Shown: piece by piece, positions 44,184 to 53,486 of the stretch
Numbering within the stretch: the first letter of the stretch is position 1
Layout: each line of letters opens with the position of its first letter
Assembly (NCBI GenBank): GCA_947445035.1
Contig: CANFCK010000003.1
Coordinates: forward strand, 248,001-312,000
Direction: 5' to 3'
Source: Deltaproteobacteria bacterium
Lineage (GTDB): Bacteria; Myxococcota_A; UBA796; SXON01
Length of the DNA: 64,000 bases
The notes under the pieces: generated by a model
What the model was told of the DNA's origin: nothing
Databases searched by the model: none
What the model saw: the letters and a program-made list of their open reading frames with translations, nothing else
Program-made: the position numbers and the translations under genes

Positions 44184-45910
44184 GGGGGGGGCAACCGGAT
44201 CCCCATCGGCGGCGAGGCGTGCCCGGGGGCAACCGTGGTGGGAAGGGGCCAGACCGCGCCTTCGGGACCGCTGTAGATCGGTGCGCCGAACGACGCGCTG
44301 AGGACCAGGAGCGGGTCGACTCCACCGCCTCGGCCCCAACGACGCCAGGCCTCCATGTCCAGCACCAGTTGGGTGAAGCCCTGCTCCAAAAGCACGTCCA
44401 CATCGCCCTGACGGAGGTCGAGGGTGCCGAGCTTGCCGTCCCCCATCGCGAGCAGTTGGAGCAGGATCGCGCTGTCTTCGAAGCCCTTCCGGAAGGCCGG
44501 CGGCCAGGCAAAGGGCAGCCCCTCGGCCATGCCGCCGAGCACCGGTCGATGATGGAAGGCCTGCCAACGGCAACTGTCGGGCGCGTGCATCACCGGAACC
44601 ACGATGACGGCGCCCTTGCCGCGAGCAACCTCTGCCCACAAGGGCGGCAGCGGCATCCTGAAGCTTGGCAGTGGGAGCGTCCGCTGGATGAACAGTTGGC
44701 CGACCAAAAGTGCCGGCACCAGCGGGGCCAACCAGGGTCCCCGTTTGAGGGTGGCGAGGCCGCCGAAGCTGGCGACGACCACAAAGATCATCCCGAAGTC
44801 GAGCCAGCGGGAGGGGTGGGTGAGCCGTTCCAAGAGTGGAACCGCCTTCCAGAGCGGGTAGTACGGGAGGAGCCAGACGCGCTCGCCGAGGCGCTGACCC
44901 GGGCCGAGGGCGAAGGCCAGCGCGACGGCGGCGAGGGCGAGCCAGAGGGCGCTGGAGCCGCGCCGCCGGACACTCGCGACGGAGGCCAAGAGCAGCCCAG
45001 GAACGAGCGCCCAGGGCAACCAGCCGCGAAGTTGCTCGGGCTGGGCGCGGGCTAGTTGCAGCGCGTTGTCGAACACCGGCGATAGGCCGCCGGGCGGCAG
45101 CGGCAAGGACACGCTCACGCCGGTGCTCACCGAGGCCCACACCACCCCGAAGAGCGCTGGAGACACCATCACCGCGGCGCCGAGACCCATCCAGGCAAAG
45201 CTCCTTACTGTCGCGATACCGCGGCCGGCCAGGTGGGCGACGACCAGGAAAACCGGCGCCAATAGTGCCAGGAATACGGCGTAGTACCAGTAGCCGAGCC
45301 CGGTGATCGCGACGCCCGCCGCGCCCAGGATCAGCTCGCGACGGGTGAGAACGCGCTCGGTAGCCAGACTCAACTGCGCCAGGGCAAGCGGCAGTCCCAC
45401 GAGCACCACCTGGGTGAGTCGGCCCGCGGCGATCTCCCCGAAGAAAACCGGGCTCATCGCCCAGCAAAGCGCGGCGGAGACCCGGGTGAGCGCGGACTGC
45501 AGGCCGCCACCGGACCAGAGGCGATGCCCGAGAGGCAAAAAGGCCAATGCCAAGAGCGGCGGCCACGCCAGGTGGGCGAGGTTGAACCAACCTGGCCAGG
45601 TGGCGACGAGCCGGAAGAGCCCGGAGACCAGCATCTCCACGACGTTGTCGCCGTTCATCGCCGCGAGCGGGGCGCCGACGGGCCAGAGCTGCTCGTGGTC
45701 GACCAACGGGAAGGACCCGCCGGACAGCGCGCGGTGGAAGGCGTCGTGGAGGTAGATGGCGCCCCACTTGTCGGCCTGTTGGTTGCCGAGCACGGCCTGC
45801 CCCAGCTCGGTTCCCCACGCGGCGGCCACCGACACCCCCACGCCCAGCGCGACCACGCAGGCAACCTCGACGGCGAGCTGGGACCGCGGACTCACGCGCT
45901 GTCCTACCAC
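44180..45910 (-). CDS. Polytopic membrane protein, YfhO/GT-C-like
   Basis: 576 residues with about ten to twelve membrane helices. The first periplasmic loop has QQADKWGAIYLHDAFHRALS and VDHEQLWPVGAPLAAMNGDN, acidic residues in the place where GT-C glycosyltransferases bind metal and lipid-phosphate donors. The last 150 residues are a soluble domain with PVMHAPDSCRWQAFHHRPVL. It shares layout and short motifs (SP.F..E...G) with the product of the divergent gene at 46082. A role in glycan transfer or modification is inferred; coupling to an SGNH gene supports it. Confidence 0.6.
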   Translation of the reverse strand: MVGQRVSPRSQLAVEVACVVALGVGVSVAAAWGTELGQAVLGNQQADKWGAIYLHDAFHRALSGGSFPLVDHEQLWPVGAPLAAMNGDNVVEMLVSGLFRLVATWPGWFNLAHLAWPPLLALAFLPLGHRLWSGGGLQSALTRVSAALCWAMSPVFFGEIAAGRLTQVVLVGLPLALAQLSLATERVLTRRELILGAAGVAITGLGYWYYAVFLALLAPVFLVVAHLAGRGIATVRSFAWMGLGAAVMVSPALFGVVWASVSTGVSVSLPLPPGGLSPVFDNALQLARAQPEQLRGWLPWALVPGLLLASVASVRRRGSSALWLALAAVALAFALGPGQRLGERVWLLPYYPLWKAVPLLERLTHPSRWLDFGMIFVVVASFGGLATLKRGPWLAPLVPALLVGQLFIQRTLPLPSFRMPLPPLWAEVARGKGAVIVVPVMHAPDSCRWQAFHHRPVLGGMAEGLPFAWPPAFRKGFEDSAILLQLLAMGDGKLGTLDLRQGDVDVLLEQGFTQLVLDMEAWRRWGRGGGVDPLLVLSASFGAPIYSGPEGAVWPLPTTVAPGHASPPMGIRLPPP

Positions 45911-45979
45911 GAGGGCCGCCAGGGAAGGCAGCTGCGGCGCGAGCCCGCGGCGACGGCGTGGAGGGGAAGGGGGGCTCCA

Positions 45980-45998
45980 CAGTGCAATGGTAGCACTG
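45980..45998. promoter_or_regulatory. Inverted repeat between divergent membrane-protein genes
   Basis: CAGTGC-AATGGTA-GCACTG is a perfect 6-base inverted repeat with a 7-base spacer. It lies in the 171-base gap between two divergently transcribed related genes (starts at 45910 and 46082). A TAACAT that could serve as a -10 for the + strand follows at once. It may be a shared operator. Confidence 0.3.
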
Positions 45999-46043
45999 CT
46001 AACATTGCCCCTGCGGAGGAGGACCGGAGCTCAGGCACAGCGG

Positions 46044-46085
46044 ATGACCGAGCGCCGACGCCCGCGTTACGACAACGGCCGATGA
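46044..46085 (+). CDS. Possible 13-codon leader peptide
   Basis: A short frame (MTERRRPRYDNGR, stop) ends with TGA overlapping the ATG of the next gene (ATGA). Its first bases, ATGACCGAGC, repeat the first bases of that gene exactly, so it may instead be a small start-region duplication. Five of its 13 residues are Arg, which could make it sensitive to arginyl-tRNA supply. Weak evidence only. Confidence 0.2.
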   Translation: MTERRRPRYDNGR

Positions 46086-47695
46086 CCGAGCTGCGCGCCG
46101 CGCTCCTGACCGCGTGCTCCTGCGTCCTGGTGGTGTTGTGGCCCCTGTGGTTGGCGCCGGGGCAGGTGATGCCGGGGCACCCGACCGTCGACGTGTGGAC
46201 GCACGCCTGGGGCCTCGGGTGGGTGGCGGACTCGCTGATCGCCGGGTCGTTGCCCACGCAGACGGCGCACCTGGGCTTTCCGCGGGGCGGGGCGGTTACC
46301 CCCGCCGATCCGCTGGGCGGCGTGCTCCTGGCGCCGGTGACCCTGCTCTTCGGGGTCGCGTCGGCCATGCTCGCGGAGGTGGCGCTACAGGTGGGGCTCG
46401 CCGCGCTCGGCGGTTGGTTCTATGGGCGGACCCTGGCCGGCGCGGCGGGGGGCGCCTTGGTGGCGGTCGCCTGCGCGACGTCGCCGACCTTCACCGCCGA
46501 GGTGCACAACGGCATCCTCGAAGCGGGGTGGATCGGCTTGGTGCCGCTGGCCGCCGCCCTCGCCGCGCGGGGAAGCCGCTGGACGCCGGGCGCGGTCGCA
46601 CTCGCGGCCATCGCATCGCCCTATCTGGGTGTTTCTGCCGCGGTGCTGGCGGGTCTGCATCTGGTCGCGGGTCGCGACTGGAGACGGCTGGTGCTGGTGC
46701 TGGTGGTCGGAGGACTCGCGATCGCGGCGGCCACCTTCTTCCTTCGCGCGGGGCTCGGCGGCGCCGAGCCGCTGGAGATCAAGCCCGCCGGCATCCAGGA
46801 GCCCACCCTCCGCATCAACGCCGTCGACCCCCGGAGCTTCTTCTGGCCCGGCGACCACTGGAGCGTACCCCTGGATGGCGCGATGACGCCTGCGTTTCGG
46901 CGCACGCCGTACCTCGGCTGGGCGCTCTTGCTGGCGGCGGGAGTCGGACTTTGGCGGGGGGGCCGCCGCTGGCTGCTCGTACCCGTGCTCGGCGGCAGTA
47001 TCGCGGCGTTGGGCGCCTATCTGTGGTGGGGGGACGGGTGGTTTGCTCCGGGTGGCCGGGGGCGGCTGGCCTTGCCGATGCTGGCGGTGATGCGGTTGAC
47101 CGACGGCGGCCTGGACCACCCGCTGCGTTTTCTGGCCATGGCGATTCCTGCGTTGGCGGCGCTGGCGGCGCGCGGAGCGGGTCGGTGGGCGCCTCTGCTG
47201 GCGGGCGTAGTGCTGGTCGAGAACCTGGCGGTGGCGCCGAACGTCTGGCCGCTGGCCTCGGTTCCCGCGGCGATTCCCCTGGTGTACGGTCGTATTCCCG
47301 ACGACGGCCGGCCGATCATCGACCTGCCCTCGCAGGTGGCCGACACCCAGCGCACCGGCGCTTACCTGTACTGGCAGACCTCCCACGGCCATCCCCTCCC
47401 CTACACGCTCAAGCCCAACGCCCGCGTCCCGGACATGAACCCGGCCCTCCGCACCTGGCTGGCGATCGCAGCTCCGATGCCCACGCCGAAGGGCACCCCC
47501 GGGTGGATCGACCCTGCCTCGGACCTGAAGGCGGCCGTCGTCGCGCTGGCGGCCGAGGGCTACGGCTGGGTCGTGCTCCATCGGAGCCTATGTCGCGATG
47601 AGACTACGTTTGCACAGCACCGCGAGGCTGTCAGCGCCTTGCTTGGAGCGGGCGAGGATGTCGGGGGGGATCGGCTTTGGGAGGTGCACCTTTGA
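46082..47695 (+). CDS. Polytopic membrane protein related to the 44180 gene product
   Basis: 537 residues from the ATG at 46082; the long frame upstream is a shadow. About ten membrane helices, with PTVDVWTHAWGLGWVADSLI in the first loop (Asp and His), then HLGFPRGGAVTPADPLGG and TSPTFTAEVHNGILEAGWIG. The order of acidic loop, 'P.GG....D.LGG' and 'SP.F..EV..G' parallels its divergent neighbour, so the two are probably old paralogues. The C-terminal 130 residues are soluble. GT-C-like glycosyltransferase or flippase roles are guesses. Confidence 0.6.
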   Translation: MTELRAALLTACSCVLVVLWPLWLAPGQVMPGHPTVDVWTHAWGLGWVADSLIAGSLPTQTAHLGFPRGGAVTPADPLGGVLLAPVTLLFGVASAMLAEVALQVGLAALGGWFYGRTLAGAAGGALVAVACATSPTFTAEVHNGILEAGWIGLVPLAAALAARGSRWTPGAVALAAIASPYLGVSAAVLAGLHLVAGRDWRRLVLVLVVGGLAIAAATFFLRAGLGGAEPLEIKPAGIQEPTLRINAVDPRSFFWPGDHWSVPLDGAMTPAFRRTPYLGWALLLAAGVGLWRGGRRWLLVPVLGGSIAALGAYLWWGDGWFAPGGRGRLALPMLAVMRLTDGGLDHPLRFLAMAIPALAALAARGAGRWAPLLAGVVLVENLAVAPNVWPLASVPAAIPLVYGRIPDDGRPIIDLPSQVADTQRTGAYLYWQTSHGHPLPYTLKPNARVPDMNPALRTWLAIAAPMPTPKGTPGWIDPASDLKAAVVALAAEGYGWVVLHRSLCRDETTFAQHREAVSALLGAGEDVGGDRLWEVHL

Positions 47696-47720
47696 CTGCG
47701 GCGCCGACGATAGTCCCACC

Positions 47721-48635
47721 TCACCGCCCCGCAAGAATCGGCTTCAACCACCCCCCCACGACCTCGCTCGCGCGGACCTGCCACCCGGGCATCACGTGGC
47801 CGCCGCCGCCCATCGCCTCCGGCGGCAAGGCCACGGACGGCGTGTCGAGCAAGGTGACTCCTGTCAGGGCGATGGCAGCGCGCTCATCGGGGGTGAAGCG
47901 GCTGTCGGGATCGGCGCCGCCGAGGGGTTCACAGAGCCACAGCTCGGCGCCGAGGGCAGCGACGTCGGCCTGGAGCGCGGGCAAGAGGTGAGCGACCCAG
48001 TCGGGATCCGTGACGACGTTGCCGTTCTGGACGCGCCGCGGCGCAAAGGAGCCCACAACCTCGGTGAACAGCGCGCCCGCCCGCGGACCGGCGTAGGGCG
48101 CCGCCGCGGTGCGCGTCACGCCGTGGATGAGCTGGTCGCGGAGCCGCGCCCGCCGCGCGGTGACCTGCGCCGCCACTGCACGAGCTCGACTCCCCGCGAA
48201 AAGAGTCTCCGCCAACCGCGCATCGCCTGCCGGCGCCACCGCGAGCAGCCGCGCGAGGTCGTCGCCTTCGATAGTATCCGCCGAGCGCCACGTCGCGGGC
48301 AGAAGCCACGCCAGAACCACCGTTGGCCGCGTTGCGGCGAGCGGTCCACGGACCAGCGCGCCGAGGTGGACAGCGCTCCCACCCGACACCGTCAGCACCA
48401 GCGCCCCCGCGGGATCGCCGTAGACCGCCGTCCCGAGCGCATCGTCGTCAAAGGTGGTGTCCGCGACGGAATTCCCGATGACCACCAGCCGCGCGCCCGG
48501 ACGACGCGCGACCTCGTCCGCCAGAGCGGCGGTGCTTGGGTCCGCCGACAGCGTCGCCAGCGCAGCTCCGAGCCCGACGAACGCTGAAACGGTCGCGACC
48601 GAGATGGATAGCAGGAGCGAGCGGAGCGGCGTCAT
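47721..48635 (-). CDS. SGNH-like membrane-anchored protein of the MBOAT operon
   Basis: 304 residues. One N-terminal helix (LLLSISVATVSAFVGLGAAL), then LVVIGNSVADTTF (residues 50-62), where GNS replaces GDS. The catalytic Asp-His block is not clear near the C-terminus (GGGHVMPGWQVRASEVVGG holds a His). Its ATG overlaps the MBOAT stop by one base (TGATG). AlgJ/AlgX-like proteins that work with MBOAT acyltransferases have this layout, but the altered motif leaves activity open. Confidence 0.62.
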   Translation of the reverse strand: MTPLRSLLLSISVATVSAFVGLGAALATLSADPSTAALADEVARRPGARLVVIGNSVADTTFDDDALGTAVYGDPAGALVLTVSGGSAVHLGALVRGPLAATRPTVVLAWLLPATWRSADTIEGDDLARLLAVAPAGDARLAETLFAGSRARAVAAQVTARRARLRDQLIHGVTRTAAAPYAGPRAGALFTEVVGSFAPRRVQNGNVVTDPDWVAHLLPALQADVAALGAELWLCEPLGGADPDSRFTPDERAAIALTGVTLLDTPSVALPPEAMGGGGHVMPGWQVRASEVVGGWLKPILAGR

Positions 48636-50017
48636 CAGAACCGGAAGTAGAGGAAGTCGCGGGTGGTGTCACGGCCGAAGAGCACGACGAGCACGATGGC
48701 GGCGGCCCAACCGGCGCCGCGGAGGACGGCGGCATGGGCGGGCGAAAGCGACGTGGGCACCGCGGCCCTGCCGCTCACCCACAACACCGCGCCGCCGACC
48801 ACCGAGATTCCCGCCACCGCCAACGCCGTCGCCGCCTCGGCATAGCTTGTCGTGAGCGGACTGCGCCCGAGGTGCGCGATCAGCCTGGAGATGTCGTGCT
48901 CGCGGAACAAGAGCCACGCAGTCATCGTCGCCAAGAACATCAGCGGCATGGCCAGCCAAACCGGCAGCGGCCGGCGAAGCGACACCCAGGAGCGGTGGCC
49001 GATCAAGAGCATGGCGTGCCAGAGCCCCCACAAAACGAAGTTCCAGGAAGCGCCGTGCCAAAGGCCAGAGACCGACATCGACACGACCGTGGCGAGGGTG
49101 CGGCGCAGTGGCGTCGGCGAGGGGCCGCGCACCGGTAGGTAGACGTACTCGTGAATCCACGAGGAAAAGCTGACGTGCCAGCGGCGCCAGAACTCGGCGG
49201 GCGAGGTTGCGAGGTAGGGACTGCGGAAGTTCTCGACAAGTCGGAAACCGAGCATCCGGGCGGTGCCGCGGGCCAAGAGGGTGTAGCCGCCGAAGTCGGC
49301 GAGGATCTGCACCGTGAACCCCAGCACGCCCGCCCACAAAACCCAAAACTGCGGTGCCGGCAGCAAGAACACGCGATCCACGAACATCCCTACGGTGTCC
49401 GCTACGACGATCTTCCAGACGGCGCCGCGCACAAGGAGGTCGATGCCCTCGGCAACGGCGGTGGTTTCCCAGGTGCGCGGCGCCTCCACCTGGGGGAGCA
49501 GGTCGCGCGCGCGCTCGACCGGGCCGGCGACCAACTGCGGGAAAAAGGACACGAAAACGGTGAAGTCGAGCAGGCTCCGGCGAGGGGCGATGTGCCCGCG
49601 CCAGACGTCGATCGTGTAGCTGAGCGTCTGAAAAGTGTAGAAGCTGATGCCAGCCGGGAGCGCCAACTGCAAGAGCGGAAGGTTGGCGCCCAACCCCAAC
49701 GACTCGAGGGCCCCGGCGAAGGAAGTGGCGAAGAAGTCGAAATACTTGAAGGTGCCGAGCAGGCCGAGGTTGCCGACGAGCGACAGGGCGAGACACCAGT
49801 TCTTCTTGGACGGCCACCGCACCATGCCGAGCGCCGTCGCCCAGTCGAGCACGCAGGAGCCGTAGAGCAACGTCAGGAACCAGGGATGCACCCAGCCGTA
49901 GAACGCGCCGCTGGCGACGGCGAGGATCAGATTCTGAAGGACCCGGTCTCGCGCCGCCCAGTACAGCCCCAATACCAGGGCCAGAAACGGGAGGTAGGCG
50001 AGCTGGACGAAGCTCAA
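48635..50017 (-). CDS. MBOAT-family O-acyltransferase (AlgI-like)
   Basis: The frame is open far upstream, but the TTG at 50017 overlaps the previous stop (TTGA) and has GAGG in front, giving 460 residues, the normal size. MBOAT signatures: TFKYFDFF, PAGISFYTFQTLSYTIDVWR, FFPQLVAGPVERA, WHVSFSSWIHEYVYLP and SGLWHGASWNFVLWGLWHA with the catalytic-site His. AlgI-type MBOATs move acetyl groups across the inner membrane and pass them to SGNH partners, which put them on exported glycans. Flanking genes on both sides encode such partners. Confidence 0.92.
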   Translation of the reverse strand: MSFVQLAYLPFLALVLGLYWAARDRVLQNLILAVASGAFYGWVHPWFLTLLYGSCVLDWATALGMVRWPSKKNWCLALSLVGNLGLLGTFKYFDFFATSFAGALESLGLGANLPLLQLALPAGISFYTFQTLSYTIDVWRGHIAPRRSLLDFTVFVSFFPQLVAGPVERARDLLPQVEAPRTWETTAVAEGIDLLVRGAVWKIVVADTVGMFVDRVFLLPAPQFWVLWAGVLGFTVQILADFGGYTLLARGTARMLGFRLVENFRSPYLATSPAEFWRRWHVSFSSWIHEYVYLPVRGPSPTPLRRTLATVVSMSVSGLWHGASWNFVLWGLWHAMLLIGHRSWVSLRRPLPVWLAMPLMFLATMTAWLLFREHDISRLIAHLGRSPLTTSYAEAATALAVAGISVVGGAVLWVSGRAAVPTSLSPAHAAVLRGAGWAAAIVLVVLFGRDTTRDFLYFRF

Positions 50018-51264
50018 TCCCAGCCTCGCACGGCCACGCAGGACGCGATCGCATCCGCCACGACCTTGTGGCCGGCTTCGCTCCAGTGGCCGTCGAAGCG
50101 GAGGTAGGGGGCCCTCCCGGCAGCCTCGGCGGCGGTCAGGGCGGGGGTGAGATCGCAGGCGGCGATGCCGAGGCGGTCGAGCAGTTCTGTTAGCCGACGG
50201 GCGGGCGCATCGACCGTCGCGGTGGCGCCCGCGTCGAGCAGGCCGAACGCGGAGAGGGTACCGGTGGCACGCGCAGGGTCCACCCCAAACGACGGCGGCG
50301 CGATCGTGACCAGGAGGTGGTCGCCTGACGCCACGGTCAGGTCCCGGAGCTGCGCAAGCGGCGCCGAGCTGCGCTCGATGAGCTGCGCCAGTCGCGACGC
50401 CCCAACGCTGGTGAAAACCACCAGTTCTCCCTTGAACTTCTGCGCCTCGGGGTCGACGTTGCTCTGCAACTTCACGCGGGCCTGCGCCACCCGCACATAG
50501 GCATACAGTCGCGAGTGGCGAAAAAGCATGCCCTCGATCAGGCCGAGCCCACCAGCCTCGTCGAGCGGGCGCTGCGGCGGAAGCGGGCCGCCCGGTCCTG
50601 ACGGGCCGCCCGGACCGGAGGCGCCGCCGCCAGGAGGTGGACCCGCCGGACCGCCGACGCCGGGAGCCCGCCCCCGCTGTGCCTGCTGCAAGTGAGGAAA
50701 CACCTCGTTGTCGGTGAGGTCGTTGCCCAGAAAGTACGTCAGGAGCGCAACCTTGGCGTCCACCACCGGCTCCAGCCGCCGCCAGCGCTCGGTGGCCTGC
50801 CAGGTGGAGTAGCCGTCGACCCCGCTGTTGAGCACCTGCACCCCGAGCTTGTCCGAGAGCAGAGCCTCGAAGGTGTCCTCCGCATCGACCTGGACCGAGA
50901 GCGTGAACGAGTCCCCCAGCGCCAGCCACACCGGCCCGGAGCGCGCCTTGGTCGCCCGCAAGCCCCGCTCGTCAATGGCGACGCGCACGCTGCGACCGGG
51001 CACCGACACCGACCCCGCGAAGCCCGGTACCGGCGTGGTGAGCAGCGTCTCGTCGGGCTGGTACATGCCCCGGAGCGCGCCGCCGGGCGCACGGAAGAGC
51101 AGGTCCTCGCCCTCCCCCACCGCCTGCAACCGAGCCCCACCCTCGGCGGCGAGCAGGCCAACGAGGACACCGCCGACCAGTATCGCCAGCCGCCGCAGCC
51201 AAACCCCCGCTCGCCCGCCAGCGGCGCCAGAACCAGGGAGAAAGCGGCGCCACGTCACGGTCAC
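50014..51264 (-). CDS. SGNH hydrolase-like O-acyltransferase partner
   Basis: 416 residues from a GTG. A membrane anchor (LRRLAILVGGVLVGLLAAEG) is followed by VWLALGDSFTLSV (GDS at 117-119), LLTYFLGNDLTDNEVFPH (Asn block) and YLRFDGHWSEAGHKVVADAI (Asp-x-x-His) near the C-terminus, a full catalytic set. Residues about 205-245 are a Gly/Pro-rich insert (GPAGPPPGGGASGPGGPSGP) that looks like a flexible loop or recent expansion. It is the first gene of the MBOAT operon. Its start is only 17 bases from the divergent kup start, so kup's promoter must lie inside this gene or be very short. Confidence 0.85.
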   Translation of the reverse strand: MTVTWRRFLPGSGAAGGRAGVWLRRLAILVGGVLVGLLAAEGGARLQAVGEGEDLLFRAPGGALRGMYQPDETLLTTPVPGFAGSVSVPGRSVRVAIDERGLRATKARSGPVWLALGDSFTLSVQVDAEDTFEALLSDKLGVQVLNSGVDGYSTWQATERWRRLEPVVDAKVALLTYFLGNDLTDNEVFPHLQQAQRGRAPGVGGPAGPPPGGGASGPGGPSGPGGPLPPQRPLDEAGGLGLIEGMLFRHSRLYAYVRVAQARVKLQSNVDPEAQKFKGELVVFTSVGASRLAQLIERSSAPLAQLRDLTVASGDHLLVTIAPPSFGVDPARATGTLSAFGLLDAGATATVDAPARRLTELLDRLGIAACDLTPALTAAEAAGRAPYLRFDGHWSEAGHKVVADAIASCVAVRGWD

Positions 51265-51281
51265 TGTTATCTCCCGGCCCC

Positions 51282-53171
51282 ATGTCCAGCACCGATCACC
51301 ACGCCAAGGGCGGCAGCGCTGCCCTTGCCCTCGGCGCGCTCGGCGTCGTCTACGGCGACATCGGCACCAGCCCGCTCTACACGTTCTTCGAGTGCATCCA
51401 CCACGAGGGTTTTGTCATCGACGAGGCGTCGGTCCTCGGCGTGGCGTCACTGTTGTTCTGGTCGCTGACGCTGGTCGTGACGCTCAAGTACGTTGCCGTC
51501 ATCATGCGCGCCGACAATCGGGGTGAAGGCGGCATCCTGGCGCTTTTGACTCTTCTCCCGGAGCGCCTGCGCGCGGCCCCAGGAGGAAAGCTCAGCCTGG
51601 TCGGGATCCTGGTCATCGCCGGCTCGGCGCTGTTGTTTGGCGACGGGGTGATCACCCCTGCGATCTCGGTGCTATCGGCCATGGAGGGGCTGACCGTCGC
51701 CGAAAAGGGTCTCGCCCCCTACGTAGTGCCGGCGACCGTGGCCATCCTCATCGGGCTCTTCGCGATCCAGTCGCGGGGGACTGGCAGCTTGGGCAAGTTC
51801 TTTGGCCCGGTGATGCTGGTGTGGTTCGCCGTCATCGGCGGACTTGGCTTGTGGAGCACGTTCCAACACCCCGGCGTTTGGGTGGCCTTGTCGCCGCTTC
51901 ACGCCGCCCACTTCTTGGGCGCTCACGGCTTCGCCGGCCTCGGGATTCTCGGCTCCGTGGTGCTGGCGGTCACCGGCGGCGAGGCGCTGTACGCCGACAT
52001 GGGCCACTTCGGTCGTTTCCCGATCCGGGTGGCGTGGTTGGCGGTGGCCTACCCCTGCCTGACCCTCGCCTACTTCGGGCAGGCCGCGCTGATCCTCACC
52101 CGGCCCGAGGCGGCCGCCAGCCCCTTCTTCGCGATGGTGCCGGCGGGACCGTGGACCTACGCGCTGGTCGTGCTCGCAGGTGTCGCGACCGTCATCGCCT
52201 CCCAAGCGCTGATCTCCGCGGTCTTCTCGCTTACCCACCAGGCCATCCGCCTCGGCTACCTGCCCCGGGTCGCGATTCGCCACACCTCCAGCGACATGGA
52301 AGGGCAGATCTACGTGCCCCTGGCCAACTGGGCGCTGGCCATCTGCACGATCTCGTTGGTGCTGGCGTTCCAACACTCGGCGCGGCTGGCGGCGGCGTTT
52401 GGTCTTGCGGTCAGCGGCACGATGGCGATCACCTCCGTGGTCTTCGGCTACGTCACCTGGCACGTCTGGAAGTGGCCCCGGTGGGCGACAGTCCTTGTGG
52501 TGGGTTTGATGCTCGCGCTGGACATTCCCTTCTTCGCGGCGACGTGTCTGAAGTTCTTCGACGGCGGGTACATTCCGTTTGCGCTGGGCGCCGGGCTTTT
52601 CCTGACCATGACCACCTTCGTCGCGGGCAGGGCGCTTTTGGGTGAGCACCTCGCAGCGCGGTCTGCAGCACTGCCGGCGTTCATCGCTGGGGTGGACGCC
52701 AACGCCCCGAACCGGCTCCCGGGCCTTGCGGTGGTGATGGCCTCGTCGACCCGCGGCGTGCCCGCGCTCCTGAAGCTCGCGGTAGACCGCTTCCGCAGCG
52801 TGCACGAACATGTCTTCCTGCTGACGGTGACGACCAAGGCGGTCCCGTACGTCGAACCCAGCAATCGCCTGAGCGTCGAGCCGCTCGGGGCCAACTTCTA
52901 CCGGGTCGAGGTGCGTTCAGGCTTCATGGAGGCACCGGTGGTGCCGTCGGCCGTGCTCCACGCCATCCGCGAGGTCGGTCTGGACATCAAGCCCAAAGAG
53001 GTGGTCTACATGCTTGGCCGGGAAAGCTTCGTCGCCACCAACCGGGGGAAGATGTCGGCATGGCGGGAACAGATTTTCGCCTTTCTGGCGCGAAATGCGT
53101 CGGATCCGACGCAGTTCTACGGGCTCCCGCCGCATCAGGTGCTCGAGCTGGGGAGTCGGGTGGATTTGTAG
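51282..53171 (+). CDS. kup: KUP-family low-affinity potassium transporter
   Basis: 629 residues, full length for the family. GVVYGDIGTSPLYT at residues about 21-34 is the KUP signature; MRADNRGEGGILALLTLLP and ALLFGDGVITPAISVLSAME are further conserved blocks. Twelve membrane helices are followed by a cytoplasmic C-terminal domain ending PHQVLELGSRVDL. It takes up potassium with protons. The gene looks intact. Its last roughly 280 bases are repeated, in degraded form, twice downstream (53776-53882 and 54658-54941). Confidence 0.96.
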   Translation: MSSTDHHAKGGSAALALGALGVVYGDIGTSPLYTFFECIHHEGFVIDEASVLGVASLLFWSLTLVVTLKYVAVIMRADNRGEGGILALLTLLPERLRAAPGGKLSLVGILVIAGSALLFGDGVITPAISVLSAMEGLTVAEKGLAPYVVPATVAILIGLFAIQSRGTGSLGKFFGPVMLVWFAVIGGLGLWSTFQHPGVWVALSPLHAAHFLGAHGFAGLGILGSVVLAVTGGEALYADMGHFGRFPIRVAWLAVAYPCLTLAYFGQAALILTRPEAAASPFFAMVPAGPWTYALVVLAGVATVIASQALISAVFSLTHQAIRLGYLPRVAIRHTSSDMEGQIYVPLANWALAICTISLVLAFQHSARLAAAFGLAVSGTMAITSVVFGYVTWHVWKWPRWATVLVVGLMLALDIPFFAATCLKFFDGGYIPFALGAGLFLTMTTFVAGRALLGEHLAARSAALPAFIAGVDANAPNRLPGLAVVMASSTRGVPALLKLAVDRFRSVHEHVFLLTVTTKAVPYVEPSNRLSVEPLGANFYRVEVRSGFMEAPVVPSAVLHAIREVGLDIKPKEVVYMLGRESFVATNRGKMSAWREQIFAFLARNASDPTQFYGLPPHQVLELGSRVDL

Positions 53172-53486
53172 GGGGGGTGCCCCGGACGCGGACGATCCCC
53201 GCCACGTCGTTGAGTTGTCGTTCCGACTCGGTGAGCTTGGACCAGCGCATCTTGGAGATTGCCGTGTCCTCCGCGGTCGTCACGAAGAGCGGCACGCCGG
53301 CGAGGTCAACACGCTGTCGCCGCAGGAGCGCACGATCCGCGCGACGATGTCGATGTCCTGGGTTCCTCGCGGCTCACCGTGGAAGCTACTCGCGACGGAT
53401 CCAACCACTGCGTACTCGACCCTAGCGGCTTCGAGTGCTCGCGCGAGGTGCCCGAGAAAGGGTGCGATTCCGACAGGGTCCGTCAC
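53172..53486 (-). pseudogene. Nucleotidyltransferase-type protein, internally deleted and truncated
   Basis: The GTG at 53486 overlaps the stop of the 79-residue partner (GTGA). It reads LARALEAARVEYAVVGSVAS, then SFHGEPRGTQDIDIVARI, the GS...D.D active-site start of MNT/AbiEii-type nucleotidyltransferases, and hits a stop at 53280. In another frame, from about 53295, the expected later part appears (VPLFVTTAEDTAISKMRWSK, then LTESERQLNDVAGIVRVRG), so the middle of the domain is missing with a frame change. The far end runs into bases complementary to the kup stop region, so its natural C-terminus is also lost. It is a dead member of a two-gene toxin-antitoxin-like pair. Confidence 0.7.

Noticed and set aside
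50018..50929. Upstream part of the MBOAT frame as an N-terminal domain
   Set aside because: It overlaps the whole SGNH gene in another frame with no domain-like composition; the TTGA overlap and normal MBOAT length favour 50017.
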